DNA of 14,217 bases from Candidatus Zixiibacteriota bacterium (lineage in GTDB: Bacteria; Zixibacteria; MSB-5A5; WJJR01). The stretch is from positions 1 through 14,217 of the forward strand of contig JAGVEK010000325.1 of NCBI GenBank assembly GCA_020058315.1, in the 5' to 3' direction. The notes under the pieces were generated by a model. That model was not told the DNA's origin and ran no database searches. It saw nothing but the letters and a program-made list of their open reading frames with translations. Below, piece after piece: positions 6,729-13,192 of the stretch. A program made the translations under genes and the position numbers. The stretch's first letter is position 1, and the number at the start of each line of letters is the position of its first letter.

Positions 6729-7688
6729 CTATGTTTCAGCCGGTTCATTGCGTGATTGGCGGTGTCCAAAGTAGATATACCTTCCGATCAGATTAACAAA
6801 TTCGCTCCATGGGGCATCACCGGTCTTATCGGCTATTCGCCGCAGCGCCCCCATCTGTGAGTCCAGCTCGTCGGCAAAGTGCAGCACAAATGCTTCGGGA
6901 GTCATCGGCACAACAGGAGAACCCTTGGCGAATTCACCCTGATGAGAAACGATCAGATGACGCAAAACCATGGCGGTTTCAGCCGGGAAGTCCGGGATGT
7001 CCCCGATGGCGGCCGCCACTCTCTGGTCGCCGGTATTGATGTGACCCACCAGCCGTCCCTGATCGGTATAGTCGAACATCGCGGTGGCCTCGTACTGATC
7101 GATCTTGCCCAAGTCGTGCAGAACGGCGCCGCACACCAGAAGATCCCGGTCGAGATACGGATACATTTCGCAGGCGAACTCGCAGAGCCGTGCGACATTC
7201 AATGAGTGCTCCGCAAGTCCTCCGACCGTATTGTGATGCCAGAGCTTTCCGGCCGGCGCCGCAAGGTACTGTGCTCGCAAGTCACCCGATGTGAACAGAT
7301 ATTCCATCAACCCGCGCAGGTCAGGATCGGTCAGACTTGCGAGAGAGGCGGCGAGCCCGCATTCGAGATCCTCAGGACTGACAGGAGAATGGGGCAGGAA
7401 ATCTGCGGGGAGCGCTTCATCAGCCGTCGCGGCACGGATGCGCTCGACACGCACCTGGGGCCGGTCCTTGTAGGTCCCCACAATCCCGCGGACTTTGACA
7501 ACGCCCCCGACCTCCAGTTCGTCGATGGCCGTGTCGAATCCTTCCCACATCACTGCCTCAATGCGCCCGCTTTGATCCCCAAACTCCAGCGAGAGACGCT
7601 CTCCCCCCGGGTACTCCCTTCGTTCCAGCTTCCGGAGAGCAACGAAGGCCTCCACTCTCTGACCTTGTTCCCACTCCCGGATTGCCAT
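6729..7688 (-). CDS. YhaM-like 3'-5' exoribonuclease (OB-fold plus HD domain)
   Basis: YhaM-family proteins are metal-dependent 3'-5' exonucleases acting on RNA, and on DNA in some species. In this 319-residue protein an N-terminal OB-fold (about 1-90; LSLEFGDQSGRIEAVMWEG, then VVKVRGIVGTYKDRPQVRVE) is followed by an HD-superfamily domain (about 145-310). Metal-binding positions visible are H151 in KLWHHNTVGGLAEHSLNVA, H161, the H191-D192 pair in VLHDLGKI, H216 in VGHI, H244 and H249 in RHLIVSHQGE, and D273 in FADELD. I chose ATG 7688 because family members begin close to 'M.I.....G..VE.F..L', and the frame upstream to 7817 adds 43 low-complexity Gly/Arg-rich residues that do not look like part of the domain. 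The gene leads the minus-strand run into mreB and is divergent from lptF. A regulatory rather than nucleolytic role is possible. Confidence 0.88.
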   Translation of the reverse strand: MAIREWEQGQRVEAFVALRKLERREYPGGERLSLEFGDQSGRIEAVMWEGFDTAIDELEVGGVVKVRGIVGTYKDRPQVRVERIRAATADEALPADFLPHSPVSPEDLECGLAASLASLTDPDLRGLMEYLFTSGDLRAQYLAAPAGKLWHHNTVGGLAEHSLNVARLCEFACEMYPYLDRDLLVCGAVLHDLGKIDQYEATAMFDYTDQGRLVGHINTGDQRVAAAIGDIPDFPAETAMVLRHLIVSHQGEFAKGSPVVPMTPEAFVLHFADELDSQMGALRRIADKTGDAPWSEFVNLIGRYIYFGHRQSRNEPAET

Positions 7689-7885
7689 CCCGGAACGCCC
7701 CAATCCCTTTCCACCCCAACGGCTTCGACCGCGGGAATCGCCTAACGTTCCCCCGCCGGACGTCAAAGTCAAGGGAAAACCCCCTGCTCGCATCACATCG
7801 GCAGCGGTGACTGGCACCCGTACGGAGCTGCCGACAGGAGGAGCACAGATTGATTGGATCGCACTTGCGCCGCAGAGATGTGCTG

Positions 7886-7914
7886 TTGAGACCGGCTGTG
7901 ATCCGGTCTATATT
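7886..7914 (+). promoter_or_regulatory. sigma70-type promoter of lptFG, predicted to give a leaderless mRNA
   Basis: TTGAGA at 7886-7891 and TATATT at 7909-7914 each match the sigma70 consensus at five of six positions and are 17 bases apart. The normal distance from the -10 box to the start of transcription puts +1 at or within a base or two of 7921, which is the first base of the lptF GTG start codon. No Shine-Dalgarno sequence precedes that codon, in keeping with a leaderless transcript. Confidence 0.68.
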
Positions 7915-7920
7915 CAGCCC

Positions 7921-9360
7921 GTGAGACGCTTCGATCGCTACATCCTGCGCGAGCACAACGGCCCTTTTTGGTTCGCACTGGTTGTCATCACCCTGGTTCT
8001 TGTCATCGATTTTGTTCCTGACGTGGTCTCGATGGTGATCTCGAAGGGACTCGCGACGAGCGTCATCATCCAGGTCTTCGTCCTGAATCTGTCGTGGATG
8101 CTTGCACTGTCAGTTCCGATGGCAGTGCTGTCGGGGACACTGATGGCATTCGGCCGCCTGTCATCTGACTCTGAAATCCTCGCGATGAAGGCCTCCGGCG
8201 TTTCCCTGTACCGCATCATTGCCCCCATCCTGCTTCTGTCGGCGGTGCTCGGGGTTGCATTGGTGGAGTTCAACAACGAAGTGCTCCCTGATGCGAATCA
8301 CCAGGCTCGTCTCCTGATGTCCGATATCAGGCGCAAGAGGCCGACGCTCGACTTGAAGCCAAACGTGATGGAAGATCGCATCCCCGGATATCACCTGCTG
8401 ATCAAGAGCATGGACCAGAAGACCTCCGCGATCGCCGGTGTGACCATCTTCGACCAGAAGGATCAAGGGGCACCACGCACAGTGGTGGCGAAGACTGGCG
8501 TGATGAACTACTCCGCTGATGGCCGGACACTGATCCTGAGACTGAGCGATGGCGAGATCCATGAGGTGGATCCCGCTGATCCCCGCAAGTACCGTCGTAC
8601 GGCCTTCCAGCAGCAGGTATTCTACCTGGGTGGCGTGGAAGACGAGTGGTCACGCACCAGTTCGGACTATCGCACAGATCGCGAGAAGTCATCCGCGCAG
8701 ATGAAAGAGGACATTGCCGCCTGGCGGCAGGCAATCGTTCCGCACCACAGCGAGATCAACCGCGTCTGCTCCACGATGGTTTCCGCGCTCCTTCTCACAG
8801 CACCCGCGACCGCGGTCTCGGATGTCAGCCTGCCCCTCGCGGACGTTACATTCCAACCCTCCGGTGACAGTGCGGTAATCCGGCAGAGGGCTTTGGACCG
8901 TGTGCGCCGTGTGACATCACTCATTCAGCGTGAGGAAGCCGCCGTCGACAGCCAGGAGCGCCTGATCAACCAGTATCTCATCGAAATCTACAAGAAGTAC
9001 TCCATCCCTGCGGCCTGCGTGGTGTTTGTGCTCGTTGGCTGCCCATTGGGAGTCCTTGCACGCCGTGGGGGTTTTGGCGTCGGCATCGGAGTTTCGCTCG
9101 GGTTGTTTCTCGTGTACTGGGCCTTCCTTATCGGAGGAGAGGAGCTCGCGGACCGCGAGTTCATTTCGCCATTCACCGCGATGTGGTCGGCGGATATTCT
9201 CATCGGGGGGATTGGATTGGTCCTGCTCTGGTCGGTTACAAATGAAATCACACTCCTTCCTCGCGCGATCAAAGAGCGGCTGACCAGTCGACGGGCCGGC
9301 CCGCCGATGCGGACCCAAAACGGCACCCCGCTGGTCACACAGAAGGTGGCGTCCCCATGA
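7921..9360 (+). CDS. lptF: LPS export system permease LptF (YjgP/YjgQ family), long form, GTG start
   Basis: LptF and LptG form the membrane core of the LptB2FG transporter, which extracts lipopolysaccharide from the outer leaflet of the inner membrane. The N-terminus (fM)RRFDRYILREHNGPFWFAL is diagnostic for the family and fixes the start at GTG 7921. The frame also extends upstream to an ATG at 7807, but those 38 residues are unlike any LptF and would span the promoter. Three membrane segments are seen before the periplasmic region (about 14-36, 50-77, 97-118) and three after it (about 358-380, 386-406, 420-442). The conserved cytoplasmic SDSEILAMKASGVSLYRI lies at 82-99. At 479 residues it is over 100 longer than E. 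coli LptF (366). The extra length is mainly between about 245 and 350, a charged, partly helical insertion containing a hydrophobic/Pro patch (LLLTAPATAVSDVSLPLADV, 290-309). It overlaps lptG by four bases (ATGA). Confidence 0.94.
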   Translation: MRRFDRYILREHNGPFWFALVVITLVLVIDFVPDVVSMVISKGLATSVIIQVFVLNLSWMLALSVPMAVLSGTLMAFGRLSSDSEILAMKASGVSLYRIIAPILLLSAVLGVALVEFNNEVLPDANHQARLLMSDIRRKRPTLDLKPNVMEDRIPGYHLLIKSMDQKTSAIAGVTIFDQKDQGAPRTVVAKTGVMNYSADGRTLILRLSDGEIHEVDPADPRKYRRTAFQQQVFYLGGVEDEWSRTSSDYRTDREKSSAQMKEDIAAWRQAIVPHHSEINRVCSTMVSALLLTAPATAVSDVSLPLADVTFQPSGDSAVIRQRALDRVRRVTSLIQREEAAVDSQERLINQYLIEIYKKYSIPAACVVFVLVGCPLGVLARRGGFGVGIGVSLGLFLVYWAFLIGGEELADREFISPFTAMWSADILIGGIGLVLLWSVTNEITLLPRAIKERLTSRRAGPPMRTQNGTPLVTQKVASP

Positions 9361-10442
9361 ACCGGCTCGATCGCTATCTCATGCGCCGGTTCATGTTCAG
9401 TCTGGTCTGGTCCCTGATTGGGTTTTGGGCGATATTCCTGGTAGTCCACCTGGTCGAACACCTCGACAAGTTCATCGACAAGGGCGCTCCGGCGAAGTTT
9501 GTGGCGCTCTACTACATATACTACTCACCATTTATCCTGATACTCGTCATCCCCATCGCCGTGCTGCTAGCCACTTTGTTCAGCGTCGGATTTCTCGGCC
9601 GACGCAACGAACTTCTGGCGATGAGGGCGGCTGGGGTTTCGCTCCTCCGCATCGCCATGCCTTTGCTGTTTATTGGACTAATGGTCACCGCCGTGGTCAT
9701 GGTCGCCGGCGAGACAATCTACCCGCTAATGGAGCAGCGGCGTGCCGACCTCTCTGAGCAGTTTCTCAGCGGCGGACCGAAACCCTCCCAGATTTTCTAC
9801 CAGGGTCTCTTCTCCCCCGGTATGAATGGCCGGGTCTTTTACTTCAAGACTTTCAATGTCGTCCAGCAATTCGGTTCTGACGTCACAGTGCAGACTTTCA
9901 GAGAAGGCCGCATGACCGAACTTCTCGAAATGCGCAACCTCAGCTACCGGGACTCCACTTGGGTTGGCGAATCGGGCCAGAGGCGCCTCTTTGAGACAAC
10001 CGCCGATTCGGCCACGCATTACGAAGCGTTCGATAGCAGAGACTTCCTTGATTGGCGCGAAACTCCCACCGATTTGCTGCGCAAGTGGGTCAACCCGGAG
10101 CGCACCGGCTACTTCGAACTGAAGGCGGCAATCGAGCGGATACGTGCGACCGGAGGGGATCCCACATTTCAGAGTACGGAGCTGGTGCTCAAGATCGCCT
10201 ATCCCTTCCTGAATTTCCTGCTTGTCCTGATCGGCTTTCCAATCGCCGCGCGCACCAAACACTCAGGAACCGCGCTGAACTTCGGCATCGCAATGATGAT
10301 CGCTTTTGCCTTGCGCGTCATCATTGAGGTCTTCCGTTCCTTCGGCCACAATGGCGACATCCCAGCATGGGTGGCCGCCTGGACACCCGATATTGTCTGC
10401 TTTGTCGTTGGTGCGCTGATTCTGCTCAGGTCAAGAAAGTAG
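9357..10442 (+). CDS. lptG: LPS export system permease LptG (YjgP/YjgQ family)
   Basis: This is the partner of LptF in the inner-membrane LPS extractor. The 361-residue length is normal for LptG. It begins MNRLDRYLMRRFMFSLVWSL and has three N-terminal membrane segments (about 13-35, 52-76, 98-118), a periplasmic beta-jellyroll region (about 120-265) and three C-terminal segments (about 271-293, 303-325, 338-357). The cytoplasmic loop GRRNELLAMRAAGVSLLRIA (81-100) is the counterpart of the LptF coupling helix that contacts the LptB ATPase. The ATG overlaps the lptF stop in an ATGA, and AAGGTGG lies 7 bases upstream, so the two subunits should be translated in a coupled 1:1 fashion. No lptA, lptB or lptC gene lies next to it in this window. 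Assigning F to the first gene and G to the second follows gene order and the LptG-like N-terminus. Confidence 0.94.
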   Translation: MNRLDRYLMRRFMFSLVWSLIGFWAIFLVVHLVEHLDKFIDKGAPAKFVALYYIYYSPFILILVIPIAVLLATLFSVGFLGRRNELLAMRAAGVSLLRIAMPLLFIGLMVTAVVMVAGETIYPLMEQRRADLSEQFLSGGPKPSQIFYQGLFSPGMNGRVFYFKTFNVVQQFGSDVTVQTFREGRMTELLEMRNLSYRDSTWVGESGQRRLFETTADSATHYEAFDSRDFLDWRETPTDLLRKWVNPERTGYFELKAAIERIRATGGDPTFQSTELVLKIAYPFLNFLLVLIGFPIAARTKHSGTALNFGIAMMIAFALRVIIEVFRSFGHNGDIPAWVAAWTPDIVCFVVGALILLRSRK

Positions 10443-10450
10443 AGTCGTGC

Positions 10451-10497
10451 GGCGCAGGCGCCCTCGCCTGCGTATCGCAGCCGAGGGCGGCTGCGCC
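10451..10497. repeat. Long inverted repeat with two alternative folds, just after lptG
   Basis: The 16-base arm at 10451-10466 pairs with 10482-10497 with a single G-G mismatch. Inside this, CTGCG 10468-10472 pairs with CGCAG 10476-10480 around a TAT loop, giving one 47-base hairpin. The same bases can instead form two adjacent hairpins: CGCAGGCG-CCCT-CGCCTGCG (10453-10472) and CGCAGCCG-AGGG-CGGCTGCG (10476-10495). The two four-base loops, CCCT and AGGG, are exact complements. The structure starts 9 bases after the lptG stop. There is no T run on either side, so a standard intrinsic terminator is unlikely; a REP-like element or a factor-independent mRNA 3' end stabiliser is more likely. Confidence 0.72.
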
Positions 10498-10537
10498 ACA
10501 TGGCAACACGAGGGAAACTCTGTCGCGGCAAGTTGGA

Positions 10538-10600
10538 GGGGCAGGGGAACCGCGCCCCCGCAGATCAATGCCGCTGTCACGTGCATCACCCGAGGGTGAT
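10538..10600. other. Further GC-rich hairpins in the lptG/ahcY convergent gap
   Basis: GGGGC 10538-10542 can pair with GCCCC 10554-10558 around an 11-base loop, and ATCACCC 10585-10591 pairs perfectly with GGGTGAT 10594-10600 around GA. The second lies about 30 bases downstream of the ahcY stop on the minus strand but has no following U tract. Together with the longer inverted repeat nearby, these structures occupy much of the 190-base gene-free stretch 10443-10632. I see no small gene there. Confidence 0.4.
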
Positions 10601-10632
10601 ACGAATCGGGATCGCGCAGGGCTCCGGGCCGA

Positions 10633-11883
10633 TCATGTCCCCATCTTCCACTCGGCCAGGTACTTCTTCTGCGCGGGGGTCAGCCTGTCGATCTTGATGC
10701 CCATCGAGTGGAGTTTGAGACGGGCGATTTCCTTGTCGATTTTGACCGGCATCGCGTGCACGCCCAAGGCGAGCTTGCCGCGATTCTTGACGATGTGCTC
10801 GACACCGAGCGCCTGGTTGGCAAAGGACATGTCCATGACCATGGCGGGGTGCCCTTCGGCGGCGGCGAGATTGATGAGGCGACCCTCGCCGAGCAGGTTG
10901 ATTCGCTTCCCGCCTCTCAGGGTGTACTCCTCGACTTCGTGACGGATGGCGCGCTTCTTCACCGACATCTTCTCGAGTTCCTCGATGTCGATTTCCACAT
11001 TAAAATGCCCCGAGTTGGCGACGACCGCGCCATCTTTCATACGCGCGAAGTGCTCCTTGCGGATCACGGCGATGTCGCCTGTCAGGGTGATGAATACGTC
11101 TCCCTCGCGCGCTGCCTGTGCCATGGGCATGACACGGTAGCCGTCCATCACTGCTTCGAGAGCCTTGACTGGCTCGACCTCGCAGACAATCACATCGGCG
11201 CCCATGCCTTTGGCACGAGTGGCCACGCCGCGGCCGCACCACCCGTACCCGCAGATGACCACCTTTGATCCCGCCAGAAGGTGATTGGTTGCACGCAAGA
11301 TGCCGTCGATCGTGGACTGGCCTGTGCCATACCGATTGTCGAAGAAGTGTTTGGTCTCCGAGTCATTGATCGCGATCACCGGAAACTTGAGCACACCGGC
11401 TTTCGCCATCGCGCGCAGACGGATCACTCCGGTGGTCGTCTCCTCAAGCCCCGCCCAAATCCCGGCGGCATCGCCGTTGGTATGAAGCGCACTGACCAGA
11501 TCGGCGCCGTCGTCCATGGTGATCTGCGGGCGATTCGCGAGAACGGAGGCGATGTGCTGGTAGTAAGTCTTGTTATTCTCGCCGCGCACCGCAAACACAC
11601 CGATTTTCGTATGCTTAACCAGTGAGGCCGCGACGTCGTCCTGGGTTGACAACGGGTTCGAGGCGCACAGACGCACTTCGGCTCCCCCGGCCTTGAGAGT
11701 CTCCATCAGATTCGCTGTCTCGGTCGTCACATGCAGACAGCATCCGACGCGGACTCCCTTGAGTGGCTTCTGCCGGCTGAACCGCTCCCGAATCATGCGG
11801 AGGACCGGCATGCTGCGCTCGGCCCAGCTGATCCGTAACTGTCCTTTGTCCGCTAATTTGATGTCTTTGATGTCGCGATCCAT
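10633..11883 (-). CDS. ahcY: Adenosylhomocysteinase (S-adenosylhomocysteine hydrolase), short form
   Basis: This NAD-dependent cytoplasmic enzyme splits S-adenosylhomocysteine into homocysteine and adenosine, relieving product inhibition of methyltransferases. The 416-residue length corresponds to the shorter form without the roughly 40-residue insertion of mitochondrial-type and many proteobacterial enzymes. Landmarks are HVTTETANLMETLKAGGAEV (51-70), ASNPLSTQDDVAASL (74-88), DDGADL (124-129) with catalytic Asp125, LEETTTGV (146-153) with Glu148, INDSETKHFFDNRYGTGQST (172-191) with Lys178, Asp182 and Asn183, and the NAD loop GYGWCGRG (212-219). The C-terminus ends YLAEWKMGT. The start is ATG 11883, chosen because a strong Shine-Dalgarno (GGAAGGGA) lies before it; the frame continues to 11961 but the added 26 residues are not family-like. 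It follows metK by 96 bases on the same strand. Confidence 0.96.
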   Translation of the reverse strand: MDRDIKDIKLADKGQLRISWAERSMPVLRMIRERFSRQKPLKGVRVGCCLHVTTETANLMETLKAGGAEVRLCASNPLSTQDDVAASLVKHTKIGVFAVRGENNKTYYQHIASVLANRPQITMDDGADLVSALHTNGDAAGIWAGLEETTTGVIRLRAMAKAGVLKFPVIAINDSETKHFFDNRYGTGQSTIDGILRATNHLLAGSKVVICGYGWCGRGVATRAKGMGADVIVCEVEPVKALEAVMDGYRVMPMAQAAREGDVFITLTGDIAVIRKEHFARMKDGAVVANSGHFNVEIDIEELEKMSVKKRAIRHEVEEYTLRGGKRINLLGEGRLINLAAAEGHPAMVMDMSFANQALGVEHIVKNRGKLALGVHAMPVKIDKEIARLKLHSMGIKIDRLTPAQKKYLAEWKMGT

Positions 11884-11979
11884 TGTGTGTTCCCTTCCAG
11901 ATCCGCCCCTGAGGGGCTCCTTCACAAAGCCTAATTGACGCCACCTCGTGTGCCGCCGCATTTCGTCACGGAATCCTGC
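11884..11979 (-). promoter_or_regulatory. ahcY leader region between metK and ahcY, with a small hairpin and strong ribosome binding site
   Basis: This 96-base spacer is much longer than the others in the cluster. On the minus strand it holds GCCCC-TCA-GGGGC (11917-11905), a 5-bp hairpin, and then GGAAGGGA (11898-11891), a strong Shine-Dalgarno about 8 bases before the ahcY ATG. GGCT and AGCC just upstream could pair in an alternative fold that overlaps the hairpin. I could not match it with confidence to any known SAH or SAM riboswitch. No promoter is evident. Confidence 0.4.
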
Positions 11980-13140
11980 TCACGCATCCTTCTGCAAGTC
12001 CGCCACTTTGTCGGTTTTCTCCCACGTGAATGTCTCTTCCGTCCGGCCGAAGTGCCCATACGCTGCCGTCGGGGTGAAGATGGGGCGGCGCAACCGAAGA
12101 GTCTCGATGATTCCCCGTGGCGTCAGATCAAAGTGCTTGCGGACGAGTTTTTCCAACCGGCCGTTGGGGACTCTCTCTGTCCCATCGCAGAAGACCATCA
12201 CGGACACCGGCTCGGCCACACCGATTGCATATGCCAGTTGCACGGTGCAGCGTTCGGCCAGCTCGGCCGCAACGATGTTCTTGGCGATGTAGCGCGCCAT
12301 ATACGTCGCCGAGCGATCCACCTTCGTGGGGTCCTTCCCTGAAAACGCCCCCCCACCGTGAGGAGCCATCCCCCCGTAGGTATCGACAATGATCTTGCGG
12401 CCGGTCATTCCCGTGTCGCATTGCGGGCCGCCGATCACAAACTTGCCGGTCGGATTGACATAGAAGATTGTCCGGTCGTCGAGCAATCCCGGATCGATCA
12501 CCGGTCTTGCCACAGCCGCGATGATTTCCTGGCGCGCGTCCTCGGTGATCTGTTTGCCGGTGGCATCCAGAATTTCGGTTGTATGCTGCGATGAGAGCAC
12601 GATGGTATTGACTCGGGCCGGTTTCCCGGCACGGTATTCAACGGTCACCTGCGATTTCCCGTCCGGCCCCAGATAGTCGAGAATGCCCTCCTTGCGCACT
12701 TGCGACAGGCGGCGTGTCAGCTTGTGGGCCAGCATGATTGGCAGCGGCATCAACTCGGGGGTCTCCCGGCAAGCAAAGCCGACCATGAGGCCCTGATCGC
12801 CCGCGCCGCCAACATCGACACCTTGGGAGATGTCCTCCGACTGGGGCCCAATGGCGTTCAGTATCGCGCACGTCTTGTAATTGAAACCGTACTTGCTGTC
12901 CGTGTATCCAATGTCCCGGATCAACTCACGCACCAATTTCTGAATGTCGACATATTCTTTGGTGGTGATTTCGCCGCCAACGATGACCAGCCCGACAGTG
13001 ATGAATGTCTCGCAGGCAACGCGCCCGTTGGGATCCTGCCGGAGAACGTCGTCCAGCACAGCATCCGAAATCTGGTCGCAGACTTTGTCCGGATGTCCTT
13101 CGGTGACCGACTCGGAGGTAAACAGAAAATCTTCGACCAT
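11980..13140 (-). CDS. metK: S-adenosylmethionine synthetase (methionine adenosyltransferase)
   Basis: MetK makes S-adenosylmethionine from methionine and ATP, releasing phosphate and pyrophosphate. The 386 residues match the bacterial family length. N-terminal FTSESVTEGHPDKVCDQISD (7-26) carries the ATP/Mg-binding His16 and Asp18. The two signatures are GAGDQGLM (112-119) and the P-loop-like GGGAFSGKD (262-270), and the conserved TGKFVIGGP and TGRKIIVDTYGG segments lie between them. In GGPQCDTGMTGRK the residue before the conserved Asp is Cys rather than the usual Gly, a mild variation. ATG 13140 is the right start: AAGGAG lies 5 bases upstream and the protein begins directly with the family N-terminus, whereas an extension to 13224 would add 28 residues overlapping the preceding gene. 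It lies 52 bases after the nucleotidyltransferase and 96 bases before ahcY, forming an activated-methyl cycle pair with the latter. Confidence 0.97.
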   Translation of the reverse strand: MVEDFLFTSESVTEGHPDKVCDQISDAVLDDVLRQDPNGRVACETFITVGLVIVGGEITTKEYVDIQKLVRELIRDIGYTDSKYGFNYKTCAILNAIGPQSEDISQGVDVGGAGDQGLMVGFACRETPELMPLPIMLAHKLTRRLSQVRKEGILDYLGPDGKSQVTVEYRAGKPARVNTIVLSSQHTTEILDATGKQITEDARQEIIAAVARPVIDPGLLDDRTIFYVNPTGKFVIGGPQCDTGMTGRKIIVDTYGGMAPHGGGAFSGKDPTKVDRSATYMARYIAKNIVAAELAERCTVQLAYAIGVAEPVSVMVFCDGTERVPNGRLEKLVRKHFDLTPRGIIETLRLRRPIFTPTAAYGHFGRTEETFTWEKTDKVADLQKDA

Positions 13141-13145
13141 CAACT

Positions 13146-13151
13146 CTCCTT
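13146..13151 (-). promoter_or_regulatory. Ribosome binding site that fixes the metK start
   Basis: AAGGAG on the minus strand, with AGTTG-free spacing of five bases (AGTTG) to the ATG at 13140, is the best Shine-Dalgarno match in the window. It decides in favour of this ATG over the longer upstream frame. Confidence 0.8.
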
Positions 13152-13192
13152 GGTTCTCAAGACGAGATGTCACAGTTCTTTTTCGATTTCCA

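Noticed and set aside
7741..7772. A possible minus-strand promoter for the YhaM-like/mreB cluster (tandem TTGAC at 7772-7761)
   Set aside because: No acceptable -10 box is found at 16-18 bases from either TTGAC copy, so I do not call it.
7689..7817. An upstream extension of the YhaM-like gene to 7817
   Set aside because: The extra 43 residues are Gly/Arg-rich without domain similarity. The OB-fold begins just after the internal Met at 7688.
7807..7920. An upstream in-frame extension of lptF to ATG 7807 (38 extra residues)
   Set aside because: The extension does not resemble LptF N-termini, it would cover the predicted promoter, and the diagnostic RRFDRYILRE begins exactly at GTG 7921.
10585..10600. 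ATCACCC/GGGTGAT hairpin as the ahcY terminator
   Set aside because: It is near the right place on the minus strand, but no U-rich stretch follows it.
13141..13192. A metK-specific promoter or SAM riboswitch in the 52-base gap before metK
   Set aside because: The gap is too short for known SAM riboswitches of the large classes with a terminator, and no convincing -35/-10 pair is visible.
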